Shown piece after piece: positions 41,180-51,319 of a DNA stretch of 64,000 nucleotides; positions within the stretch are counted from its first letter, which is position 1; each line of letters begins with the position of its first letter. The stretch is from Streptomyces hawaiiensis. Its GTDB lineage: Bacteria; Actinomycetota; Actinomycetes; Streptomycetales; Streptomycetaceae. The DNA lies in the NCBI RefSeq assembly GCF_004803895.1, contig NZ_CP021978.1, positions 3,038,001-3,102,000 of the forward strand, read 5' to 3'. The notes beneath the pieces were generated by a model, which was not told the origin of the DNA, made no database searches, and saw nothing but the letters and a program-made list of their open reading frames with translations. Made by a program: the position numbers and the translations under genes.

Positions 41180-42940
41180 TCAGTCCTTCTTGAGCACCAG
41201 CTCGGTGTTGCGGTCCTCCGGGTCGCCGCCGAGGGTCGTGCTCGCGCCGGGGGCGTTGAGGGACAGCTCGCGGTAGAGGGCCGCCAGGCCGGTCTGGGAG
41301 AGGTCGGAGAAGTCCGTGCTGTGCGGGGCCGAGGACTCCACGAGGGTGGTGAACAGGGAGATGGTGCCGTCCTTGTTGTCGGTCAGTTCGATGACCCGGG
41401 CCAGCTGCGGGAAGTCGACGTGGGAGGCCGTGGAGATCTCCCAGAAGGAGCGCCCGCCGGACGCGGAGTGCGGCGTGATGACGTTCTTGTGGATGTGGCC
41501 GTTCACCCAGGCGAGCACCCCGGGGTGACTGCCGAGCAAGGCGAGGACCTCCTGGCCGTTGTGGCGCCGCTCGTCGGGGCGGGCCGGGTCGCGGCGGAGG
41601 TTCGTCATCGTCTTGCTGGTGTGGTGGCTGAAGATCACCGCGTAGGAGTCCTTGTTGTCCCGCAGCGTCTTGTCGAGCCACTTCATCTGGGCCGTGCCGA
41701 TGGACCCCTCGTAGTGGCCGCCGGAGTCGGTGGTGTCCAGGCTGATGCCGATGACGTCGTCGGAGATGCGGAAGGCGTAGTACTGCGTGCCCGCGTCCAG
41801 GTTGGCGGAGGAGTAGCCGTGGCCGGCCGGGCCGACGCCGCGGTAGGCCGGGTCGAGGTGTGCCTCGAGGTACTCGGCCGACGTGAAGGGCGCGCGCTTC
41901 TCGTCGGGAGTGACCGAACGCATGCCGCGGGCGTGGGACTTGAGGAAGTCGTGGTAGCGGACGCCTTCGGGGTCCCGGGCCTTCTTGATCTGCGCCTGGA
42001 GCTGCTGCGCCTCGGCCGCGGTCACGTCCATCAGTTTCTTGCCGCCGACGGCGAGTTCGGTGAGGTACGAGTCGCCGTGCGAGGCGTAGCAGCCCATCGG
42101 CAGGGAGTCGTGGTTGCCGACGGTGGAGTACCAGGGCAGGTTGAGGCCGGGGCTGCGCACCTCCCGGATGGCTGCCTTCAGGAAGCCGTCGAGGTGGGGG
42201 AAGCCGGCCTGCTTGTCGCTGTCGCGAACCGCGGCGTCCGGCTGCCAGTACTGCTTGAGACCGCTGTTCTGGACGCCCTCGTACCGGCGCGGGTCACCGG
42301 TGTTGGGCGTGATGCGCCCGCCGCTCATGATCTTCAGGAACCACTCCAGCTCGGACTTGGCGTTGTTGTCCGTGTTGTCGCCGGTGGTCATGGCGAAGTG
42401 CAGCGGGGCACCGGTGACGGGGGCGCCGCGCAGCGCGTTGATCCGCTCCACGAGCGCGATCGCGCCCTGCACGGTCAGCGCCTCGTGCGGCCGCCAGGCG
42501 TGGATGTCGGCCGAGCGCAGGTACTCCAGGCGCAGCGGGTGCTGGGCGTCGATGATGTGCAGATCCGTGAGCTGCACGAAGGCGGCGAGCGCGGTACGGC
42601 GGCCGGCCCGGCCCGACCGGGGCGCGGCCAGCTCGGAGCGCACGACCCGCTGCCAGCCGGGCCCGTCGCCCAGGCGCCGGTAGCCGGAGCCGACGCGCGG
42701 GGCGGCGACGGACGCCACGGTGGTGCCCTTGGTGTAGGGGGCCAGGGGTGCGGCGGGCGCCTGGCGCGAGGAGGCGGCGACGGCCGCGGTGGTCTCCTCG
42801 GTGCCCGTGGCGGCCTGGCTGTCGCTGGGCCGCAGGGCGTAGCCGACGCCCCCGGAGAGGGCGACCGCGCCGGTGGCGGCGAGGACGGAACGACGGTGGA
42901 TGCCCTGGCCGGAGCCGGCGACTGAGCGTGTGCGCGACAT
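41180..42940 (-). CDS. exported metallophosphoesterase (TIGR03767-type)
   Basis: 586-aa Tat-exported phosphoesterase. The signal has HRRSVLAATGAVAL. Metal-site motifs are TDLHIID, TTGDNTDN, VGNHD, SHH and NGHIHKN, as in calcineurin-like enzymes. The fold and actinobacterial distribution fit the TIGR03767 group; the substrate is unknown. ATG 42940 follows GGAGAG. Monocistronic. Confidence 0.9.
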   Translation of the reverse strand: MSRTRSVAGSGQGIHRRSVLAATGAVALSGGVGYALRPSDSQAATGTEETTAAVAASSRQAPAAPLAPYTKGTTVASVAAPRVGSGYRRLGDGPGWQRVVRSELAAPRSGRAGRRTALAAFVQLTDLHIIDAQHPLRLEYLRSADIHAWRPHEALTVQGAIALVERINALRGAPVTGAPLHFAMTTGDNTDNNAKSELEWFLKIMSGGRITPNTGDPRRYEGVQNSGLKQYWQPDAAVRDSDKQAGFPHLDGFLKAAIREVRSPGLNLPWYSTVGNHDSLPMGCYASHGDSYLTELAVGGKKLMDVTAAEAQQLQAQIKKARDPEGVRYHDFLKSHARGMRSVTPDEKRAPFTSAEYLEAHLDPAYRGVGPAGHGYSSANLDAGTQYYAFRISDDVIGISLDTTDSGGHYEGSIGTAQMKWLDKTLRDNKDSYAVIFSHHTSKTMTNLRRDPARPDERRHNGQEVLALLGSHPGVLAWVNGHIHKNVITPHSASGGRSFWEISTASHVDFPQLARVIELTDNKDGTISLFTTLVESSAPHSTDFSDLSQTGLAALYRELSLNAPGASTTLGGDPEDRNTELVLKKD

Positions 42941-43182
42941 GCGCTTCTCTCCCCGAGTGCGAACGCGTCGGCAGTGGTCGCGGGGCGTTCACGACGTGAA
43001 CACCCCGCTCGTACTGGATCGTTGGCAACGGGAATGACCTGTGCGTAAACGAGGCGGCAACGGGCAACGCCGATCACCGTACGTGGATCTTGGACTACCC
43101 TGCGCGTCGTCGCCTGCTCCGGATACGGCCCGGAGCAGGTCACGCGGCGTTCATCTTCCGGGGTACTGCACCTGGGGCCCGT

Positions 43183-43641
43183 CTACTCCAGGGCGTCGGC
43201 CAGCCGTCCGGTGACCGGGCGCTCCCGCCACATCCGCAGCGCGATGTCGACCATCGGCACCCGCACGAGACCGGGCACCGCGTCCAGGTCCTGCCAGGCG
43301 GCGAGGTCGGTGGAGCCGTTCACCTCGTTGCGCAGTTCACCGCCGATGATCCGGCCCTCGTAGACGAACCGGACGCCGTGGTTTTCGACGGCGCGTCCGA
43401 GGCCGTCGCGGAAGACGCGGGTGGAGGAGTTCACGCCGAGCAGTCCGGTCACCTCGATGCGGTACCCGGTCTCCTCCGCCACCTCCCGCCGGACGGTGTC
43501 GTAGGGGTCCTCGCCGTGCTCCATGCCGCCGCCCGGCACGACCCACTCGGGTGTGCCGTCCTGGGCGGGCGAGCGGGCGAGCAGGATCTGTCCGTCCCGG
43601 ACGCATATGGCGTAGGCCGCCACCCTCAACTTCTGTCGCAC
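43183..43641 (-). CDS. NUDIX hydrolase
   Basis: 152-aa cytosolic pyrophosphohydrolase. The Nudix box is present: GGGMEHGEDPYDTVRREV then AEETGY, with the metal-binding Glu residues. It starts at GTG 43641. It resembles MutT/8-oxo-dGTP-type proteins but substrates vary. It is divergent from the subtilisin gene. Confidence 0.9.
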   Translation of the reverse strand: MRQKLRVAAYAICVRDGQILLARSPAQDGTPEWVVPGGGMEHGEDPYDTVRREVAEETGYRIEVTGLLGVNSSTRVFRDGLGRAVENHGVRFVYEGRIIGGELRNEVNGSTDLAAWQDLDAVPGLVRVPMVDIALRMWRERPVTGRLADALE

Positions 43642-43866
43642 TCCGGGACGTTAACCGATTTCTTCGCCACCTTCAGGACTGATGCTTACAAATCGCATCG
43701 CGGGTTTTCCCCATACATCCATCTCGTTTCGGTCAACGCTCCCCAAAGGACTTCACCTTGCGTAAGGCTGTGCGATCGTCCGGGCTTGCCGTTCGGACCG
43801 TGTGCGACCAGGGCCGATCGGGCCCCGGTCGCTTCCCGCTCGTTCCTTTACCTACAAGGGATGCCG

Positions 43867-46800
43867 ATGACCCCTCCCACCCCGCGCGATCAGATATCGG
43901 GCCCGAGACGTGTGGCGCGCATCGCCGTGGCCGCCGGCCTCGTCGCCGCGCTCTCCGCGGCCGGGCCGATCCCCCTGGCCTTCTCCGCCGACGGGCCCGG
44001 CACGGACGCCCCGGCCGACCCGGGCGTCAAGTCCGCGCACGCCAAGCTCGGTTCGGACGACGCGGACCTGCTCGCGGAGGCCAAGGCCGACGGCGACAAG
44101 ACCGTCACGATGATGATCGCCACCGCGCCCGGGAAGACCGAGCAGGTCGCCGGGCAGCTGGACGCGGTCAAGGGCGGCTCGGTGGGCCGGGCCGACGACA
44201 AGCTCGGTTACGTCCGCGCCACCGTCCCGACGGGCAAGGCGGACTCGGCGATCGCCGCCGCCGCCAAGCTGTCCTCCGTGCACGGCATCGACCTGCGCGA
44301 GGAGATCCCGCTGGACGACCCGACGCCGAGCGCGGACACCGCCAAGGGCGCCAAGGCCGCGAAGGGGACGTACCCGGCTCCGGGGAAGAAGACCCCGGCC
44401 GAGAACCCGTACAACCCGTCCTTCGAGACGGGCGCGGTCGACTTCGTCGAGGACCACCCGAAGGCGGACGGCCGCGGCGTCACCATCGGCATCCTCGACT
44501 CCGGCGTGGACCTCGGCCACCCGGCGCTGCAGAAGACGACGACCGGTGAGCGGAAGATCGTCGACTGGGTGACGGCGACCGACCCGATCATCGACAACGA
44601 CAACACCTGGCGCCCGATGGTCTCGGCCGTGTCCGGCCCGGCCTTCACCTACCAGGGCCAGTCGTACAAGGCGCCGGCGGGCTCCTACGCCGTCAGCCTC
44701 TTCAAGGAGTCGTACACCACGGGCGGCGACGCGGCGGGCGACGCCAACCGCGACGGCGACACCACCGACGCCTGGGGCGTGCTGTACGACGCGAAGACCG
44801 GCACGGTCCGGGTCGACCTGAACAACAACAACGACTTCGCCGACGACGCCCCGATGAAGCCGTACAAGGACGGCCACCAGATCGGGTGGTTCGGCACCGA
44901 CGACCCGAAGACCGACATCGCCGAGCGGCAGCCGTTCGTCGTGGAGATCCGCAAGGACGTCCCGATGGACCCGCTGGGCGGTTCCTGGGTCGGCAAGAAG
45001 TCCGACTTCGTCAACATCGGCGTCATCGAGTCCGAGCACGGCACGCACGTCGCCGGCATCACCGCCGCCAACGGCCTGTTCGGCGGCAAGATGGACGGTG
45101 CGGCTCCCGGCGCCAAGCTGGTCTCCTCCCGCGCCTGCACCTGGTCCGGCGGCTGCACCAACGTGGCGCTGACCGAGGGCATGATCGACCTCGTCACCAA
45201 GCGCGGTGTCGACATCGTCAACATGTCCATCGGCGGCCTGCCGGCGCTGAACGACGGCAACAACGCGCGCGCCGAGCTGTACACGCGGCTCATCGACACC
45301 TACGGCGTCCAGCTGGTGATCTCCGCGGGCAACTCCGGCCCCGGCGCCAACACCATCGGCGACCCCTCCCTGGCCGACAAGGTCATCTCGGTCGGCGCGT
45401 CCGTCTCCAAGCAGACCTGGGCCGCCAACTACGGCTCGGTCGTGGAGAAGAAGTACGCGATGATGCCGTTCTCCTCGCGCGGCCCGCGTGAGGACGGCGG
45501 CTTCACGCCGACCCTGGTCGCCCCGGGCGCGGCGATCAACACCATCCAGACCTGGATGCCGGGCGCGCCGGTCGCCGAGGCGGGCTACTCCCTGCCGGCC
45601 GGCTACGGCATGCTCCAGGGCACCTCGATGGCCTCCCCGCAGGCCGCGGGCGCCTCGGCGCTGCTGATCTCGGCCGCCAAGCAGAAGAAGATCGACCTCA
45701 CGCCGGCCACCCTGCGCACGGCCCTCACCTCCACCGCCGACCACATCAAGGGTGTGCAGGCGTACGAGGAGGGCGCGGGCCTCATGAACATCGAGGACGC
45801 CTGGGACGCCATCCGTGACGACGCCACCGCCCACTCCTACACGGTCAAGGCGCCGGTCGACACCGCGATCGACCAGTTCCTGAAGACCCCGGGCTACGGC
45901 ACGGGCCTCTACGACCGTGAGGGCGGCCTGAAGGCCGGCCAGAAGAAGACCTACGAGGTCACGATCACCCGTACGTCCGGCGCCGACAAGGCGATCCGGC
46001 ACGAGCTGCACTTCGAGAACAACGCGGGCGGCACGTTCCGCATCGTGGGCTCCGACGAGGTGAAGCTGCCGCTGAACCAGCCGGTGACCGTCAAGGTCCA
46101 GGCCGCGCCGAAGTCCGCGGGCATCAAGAGCGCGATCCTGGAGGTCGACGACCCGAAGACCGAGGGCATCGACCGGCAGGTCCTCAGCACGGCCGTGGTC
46201 TCCACGCCGCTGAAGTTCACGACCTCCGCGAAGGGCTCGGTGCAGCGCAACAGCACCCAGCACTACTTCGTCACCGTCCCCGAGGGCGCGAAGACCCTCG
46301 AGGTCGCGATGAGCGGGCTGAAGGACAAGAGCCAGACCCGGTTCATCTCCATCCACCCGTACGGCGTCCCGTCCGACCCGACGTCGACGATCAACTGCTA
46401 CCCGAACTACTCCAACCCGGCCAACACCTGCCGCCCCGACCTGCGTTCGTACGCGGACCCGCAGCCGGGCGTGTGGGAGATCGAGGTCGAGTCGCGCCGT
46501 ACGTCGCCGCTGCTCGACAACCCGTACAAGCTGGACGTCGCCGTCCTCGGCGCGGCCTTCGAGCCGGAGACCGTGACCGTCCCCGAGGCGAAGGTCGGCA
46601 CCCCGGCCGCCGCCTCCTGGAAGGTGACGAACGGCTTCGCCGCGCTCGACGGCAAGCTGGTGGGCGGGCCGCTGGGCTCGGCCAAGACGGCCCGTCCCTC
46701 GATCAAGCAGGGCGAGACGCAGACGACGACGGTCGAGGTGCCCGCGGGCGCGAAGTCGCTGGACGTCGCGATCGGCGGGGTCTCGGACAACGCCGCCGAC

Positions 46801-47178
46801 CTGGACCTCGCCGTGTACGACGCGTCGGGCACGCAGGTCGGCAGCTCCGCCGACGGCGACTCGGAGGAGTCGGTGTCCGTGCCGTCCCCGGCCGCCGGCA
46901 CGTACACGATCGAGGTCGTCGGCTACTCGGTGCCGGCCGGCACCACGGAGTACGACTACCAGGACGTGTTCTTCTCCGCCTCGCTCGGCAGCGTGACGGT
47001 CGACGGTTCGGCGCCGGTGCAGCTCGGCACGGGCGACTCGGCGACGGTCTCGGGCAGCGTCACCGCCGCGGCGGCCGCTCCCGAGGGGCGTGAGTTCTTC
47101 GGCCAGGTCCAGCTGGTCAACGCGCGCGGCACGGTCGCGGGCCTGGGCAGCGTGAAGATCGAGAAGGTTCTGCCTTAG
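43867..47178 (+). CDS. large secreted S8 subtilisin-like protease
   Basis: 1103-aa exported serine protease. N-terminal signal peptide, then an inhibitor-like propeptide. Catalytic triad: Asp in ILDSGVDLGHP (about 211), His in HGTHVAGI (about 391), Ser in GTSMASPQAAG (about 587). The Asp-His spacing of about 180 residues reflects an insertion. The C-terminal third contains beta-rich and pre-peptidase (PPC)-like domains. ATG 43867 is preferred to 43861 because AAGGG is adjacent to the first ATG but 6 nt from the second. Not operonic. Confidence 0.93.
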   Translation: MTPPTPRDQISGPRRVARIAVAAGLVAALSAAGPIPLAFSADGPGTDAPADPGVKSAHAKLGSDDADLLAEAKADGDKTVTMMIATAPGKTEQVAGQLDAVKGGSVGRADDKLGYVRATVPTGKADSAIAAAAKLSSVHGIDLREEIPLDDPTPSADTAKGAKAAKGTYPAPGKKTPAENPYNPSFETGAVDFVEDHPKADGRGVTIGILDSGVDLGHPALQKTTTGERKIVDWVTATDPIIDNDNTWRPMVSAVSGPAFTYQGQSYKAPAGSYAVSLFKESYTTGGDAAGDANRDGDTTDAWGVLYDAKTGTVRVDLNNNNDFADDAPMKPYKDGHQIGWFGTDDPKTDIAERQPFVVEIRKDVPMDPLGGSWVGKKSDFVNIGVIESEHGTHVAGITAANGLFGGKMDGAAPGAKLVSSRACTWSGGCTNVALTEGMIDLVTKRGVDIVNMSIGGLPALNDGNNARAELYTRLIDTYGVQLVISAGNSGPGANTIGDPSLADKVISVGASVSKQTWAANYGSVVEKKYAMMPFSSRGPREDGGFTPTLVAPGAAINTIQTWMPGAPVAEAGYSLPAGYGMLQGTSMASPQAAGASALLISAAKQKKIDLTPATLRTALTSTADHIKGVQAYEEGAGLMNIEDAWDAIRDDATAHSYTVKAPVDTAIDQFLKTPGYGTGLYDREGGLKAGQKKTYEVTITRTSGADKAIRHELHFENNAGGTFRIVGSDEVKLPLNQPVTVKVQAAPKSAGIKSAILEVDDPKTEGIDRQVLSTAVVSTPLKFTTSAKGSVQRNSTQHYFVTVPEGAKTLEVAMSGLKDKSQTRFISIHPYGVPSDPTSTINCYPNYSNPANTCRPDLRSYADPQPGVWEIEVESRRTSPLLDNPYKLDVAVLGAAFEPETVTVPEAKVGTPAAASWKVTNGFAALDGKLVGGPLGSAKTARPSIKQGETQTTTVEVPAGAKSLDVAIGGVSDNAADLDLAVYDASGTQVGSSADGDSEESVSVPSPAAGTYTIEVVGYSVPAGTTEYDYQDVFFSASLGSVTVDGSAPVQLGTGDSATVSGSVTAAAAAPEGREFFGQVQLVNARGTVAGLGSVKIEKVLP

Positions 47179-47195
47179 CGGTATCGCGGCAACCG

Positions 47196-47223
47196 GGGCG
47201 GGCGTCCGTTGGGGCGCCCGCCC
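47196..47223. terminator. hairpin between convergent genes
   Basis: 9-bp perfect stem with a 10-nt loop and a short TT tail, between the protease and the sigma-partner gene. Confidence 0.7.
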
Positions 47224-47232
47224 TTGCCGTTC

Positions 47233-48666
47233 CTACGGGCACGGGAAGGTTCGCGAGGCGGGCAGTGCCTCGGTGATCCACGCCCGGTCGCGGGCGATCT
47301 CCTTCTCCCCCGTGGTCCACATGTCCGGGTGGGCCTGCTCGCCGGAGACACCGACGAGCATGTGTTCACCGGCTCGGAGCGAGGGCTCGGCGCCGGTCTC
47401 CAGGGGGAAGGTGATCCGCGCCCGGCCCTTGTCGGGCTTGTAGTAGCGCGTCACGTCCAGGGTGATCCGGTCCTGGCCGGTACCGGGAACGGTCTCGACC
47501 TCGGTGACGATGCCCTCGACGACGATCCGGGCGCAGGCCAGATACCCGGCGTGACCGAGCTTGGCCTCCTCACCGGTCTGCGGCCGGGCGACGGAACTGT
47601 CGGCGGCCGACCCGCCCTGATCGCCCCCGGCGCTCATGCCGCCGCTCTGGGTGACGAGCCAGCCCATGCCGATCACGAGACCGGCACCGACGGCCGCGAC
47701 GAGGCCCTTCGCGGCCACGACGAGGGGTTTGCGCCGGGTGCGCCGCCGCGAGGCCAGCGAGGCGACGGCCGAGCCCACGCCCGGCTCGCCCCCGGCCGCC
47801 ACGGCCACCCCGCCCGGCCCGGACGCGGCAGACACCCCCGACACCGGCGACACGCCACCCGCGCCCCCGCCCACCGCGAGCCCCGCAGGCCCCGATGACA
47901 CCCGCGCCGCATCACCCGCGTCCCCGCCTCCGGCCGCCTCAGGTGCCCCGCCCGACCCGGACCCGGCAGACACCCCCGACACCGGCGACACGCCACCCGC
48001 GCCCCCGCCCACCGCGAGCCCGGCAGGCCCCGATGACACCCGCGCCGCATCACCCGCGTCCCCGCCTCCGGCCGCCTCAGGTGCCCCGCCCGACCCGGAC
48101 CCGGCAGACACCCCCGACACCGGCGACACGCCACCCGCGCCCCCGCCCCGGCGCTCCGCCAACAACCCGCCCGGTTCCGGCCGCGGGGACACCGGCGATT
48201 CGCCACCCTCGTTCCCGCCCCCCTCGCCCCCGCCCCCGGCCACCGCAGACACCCCGCCCGGCCCGGACGCGGCAGACACGCGCGATTCGCCACCCTCGTT
48301 CCCGCCGGTGCGCGCAGTGGTCATCCCATTCGGCTCCGGTCGTGCGGACGACGCCCTCACCTGTGAACCGGTGGCCGCCCCGGGGACGGTGGGGGCAGCG
48401 GTGCGCGGGCCGTCGGCCGCTACCGCGGTCGGCCCCGCCGGGCCGCCGGCCCCCGCCAGCGTGTCCCCCAGCAGTCCGAGCTGTCGCCGGAGCAGTGCCA
48501 CATCCGCCGCAGCCGAGTCATGGGCTGCCATGAAGGCCGCGTCCCGGCGGGCCTCCTCCGGGACGGGGTCCCCGACCAGCACGGCCATCAGCGCGTCCAT
48601 GCCGTCGTACTCATCACCGCCGCCACGCTCTCCATGGCGCCGGTCGTCGTCGTTCCGGGCGGTCAC
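47233..48666 (-). CDS. sigma-partner membrane protein with repeat linker
   Basis: 477-aa protein. The N-terminal 90 residues are charged and resemble anti-sigma domains (MDALMAVLVGDPVPEEARRD). A long Gly/Ala/Ser-rich linker contains a 46-residue direct repeat (see repeat feature). One membrane helix (VVAAKGLVAAVGAGLVIGM) leads to a C-terminal outer domain of about 120 residues with two Cys. It starts at GTG 48666, 1 bp after the sigma gene stop. By context it is an anti-sigma factor; I do not recognise the C-terminal family. Confidence 0.75.
   Translation of the reverse strand: MTARNDDDRRHGERGGGDEYDGMDALMAVLVGDPVPEEARRDAAFMAAHDSAAADVALLRRQLGLLGDTLAGAGGPAGPTAVAADGPRTAAPTVPGAATGSQVRASSARPEPNGMTTARTGGNEGGESRVSAASGPGGVSAVAGGGGEGGGNEGGESPVSPRPEPGGLLAERRGGGAGGVSPVSGVSAGSGSGGAPEAAGGGDAGDAARVSSGPAGLAVGGGAGGVSPVSGVSAGSGSGGAPEAAGGGDAGDAARVSSGPAGLAVGGGAGGVSPVSGVSAASGPGGVAVAAGGEPGVGSAVASLASRRRTRRKPLVVAAKGLVAAVGAGLVIGMGWLVTQSGGMSAGGDQGGSAADSSVARPQTGEEAKLGHAGYLACARIVVEGIVTEVETVPGTGQDRITLDVTRYYKPDKGRARITFPLETGAEPSLRAGEHMLVGVSGEQAHPDMWTTGEKEIARDRAWITEALPASRTFPCP
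47831..48150. repeat. in-frame 138-bp tandem duplication
   Basis: 47831-47968 and 47969-48106 are almost identical 138-bp units (46 codons), followed by a partial third copy. Only a few bases differ, e.g. near 47884 versus 48022. It lies in the linker of the sigma-partner gene and keeps the reading frame. Confidence 0.9.
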
Positions 48667-48667
48667 G

Positions 48668-49288
48668 TCACACCACCTCGTCCTCGTGCAGGCGGGCGCG
48701 CAGGGCCCGTACCGCCGTGTGCAGCCGGCTCTTGACCGTGCCCTCCGGGACGCCGAGCTGCTCGGCGATGGACCGGACCGGCAGGTCGGCGTAGAAGCGC
48801 AGGACGACGACCTGACGCTGGGCGTCGGGCAGCTCGTCCAGGCCCTGGGCGACGGCGACGGACAGCACGCTGCTGTCCTCGCCGGAGGGATGCGCCGGCT
48901 GGCGCAGGGCCGCCAGCCGCTCCCCGAGCCGCTCCTGGCGGCGTTTGGCCCGGTGCCAGTCCATGGCCAGGTTGGAGGCGACGACCGCCGCCCACGCCGA
49001 GACGTCCCGCGGCGCCTCCCGGCCGCTCGCGGCCCGCTCCAGCAGCCTCAGGCGGACCTGCTGCACCCCGTCCGGCAGGTCCGCCTGCGGCACCCCGCCG
49101 AGCACGAGCACCGCCCGCACCCGGCGCTCCTGCGCCGAGTCCAGCGGATCGGCCGCGACCGGCGGATCGGCCTCGCTCGACGTACCCGACGTATCGGCCC
49201 CGCTCGGCGGATCAGCCGCGTCCCGCGGATCGTCGCCGGTCGCGGCACGCGCCTCCCGGCCGCGCCGTGCCCTTCCGCGCAGCAGCAC
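48668..49288 (-). CDS. ECF-type sigma factor
   Basis: 206-aa sigma-70 family protein. The region 2 part is weakly conserved (AWAAVVASNLAMDWHRAKRR); region 4 is clear: LPDAQRQVVVLRFYADL, SIAEQLGVPEGTVKSRL. The N-terminal 60 residues are Pro/Asp-rich, unlike classic ECF factors. GTG 49288 with GAGGGGGG upstream is chosen; the longer frame is a shadow. It is followed by the membrane partner. Confidence 0.85.
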   Translation of the reverse strand: MLLRGRARRGREARAATGDDPRDAADPPSGADTSGTSSEADPPVAADPLDSAQERRVRAVLVLGGVPQADLPDGVQQVRLRLLERAASGREAPRDVSAWAAVVASNLAMDWHRAKRRQERLGERLAALRQPAHPSGEDSSVLSVAVAQGLDELPDAQRQVVVLRFYADLPVRSIAEQLGVPEGTVKSRLHTAVRALRARLHEDEVV

Positions 49289-50651
<1,363 letters not shown>

Positions 50652-50665
50652 TCCCCGCCCGTCTC

Positions 50666-51148
50666 TCAGCCCCTGCGCACCTCGTAGAGGAAGCAGCCGT
50701 ACTCGACGGCCCGGACGTGGACCAGTGCCACGGCCGGGTCGTCGAACGCTTCCAGGAAGGCCTGCTGGAAGCCGCCGGGTTCCTGGACCAGCCGGCCACC
50801 CAGGATGTGGCCCTCGGCCGAGTAGCGGCGGAGCGTGCGGTGGGCGCCGGTGAAGGGGAGGGCATCGCCGGCCGGGCCCGCGCACTCCTCGGCGTGAATG
50901 AAGACCGGGCCCTGTTCGTCGTAGGCGCCCGGGGCGGCGCCTGTCTTTGACGCCCAGCGGCGCAGGGGCGCGTAGGAGACCAGCGCGATGCGTTCGCCCG
51001 GCTCGCTGCGGCGCAGGCAGCAGCGCAACGGGCTGCCGCCCTCGATGTCGGTGAAGCCGTCGGTCCGGCGGCCCGCGTCGTCCGTCGTGCGCAGTTCCTT
51101 CAGCGCGCGCGGGGAGATGGGGCGTGCGGTGTACGCGGTGGTCGTCAT
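50666..51148 (-). CDS. DUF1203 protein
   Basis: 160-aa uncharacterised protein of the DUF1203 family: N-terminal TARPISPRALKELR, then GGSPLRCCLRRSEPGERIALVSYAP, and HAEECAG, with VEYGCFLYEVRRG at the end. No function is assigned to the family. ATG 51148 is preferred; GTG 51163 would add five residues. It converges on asd (14-bp gap). Confidence 0.85.
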   Translation of the reverse strand: MTTTAYTARPISPRALKELRTTDDAGRRTDGFTDIEGGSPLRCCLRRSEPGERIALVSYAPLRRWASKTGAAPGAYDEQGPVFIHAEECAGPAGDALPFTGAHRTLRRYSAEGHILGGRLVQEPGGFQQAFLEAFDDPAVALVHVRAVEYGCFLYEVRRG

Positions 51149-51319
51149 GGGCACCAGACTCACTCGCGCGATCCTCGCTCACCGGCGGAATCCGGACGTC
51201 GCGCTCGCCCCCGAAGAACCCTGCCCGAGGGGTATCCCTAGGACTCGCCCGGGTCGTCGCCTGACGCCGAGCCGCCGTGGAAAGATGGCGCAACCCACCC
51301 ATAACGAGGAGATGACCGC

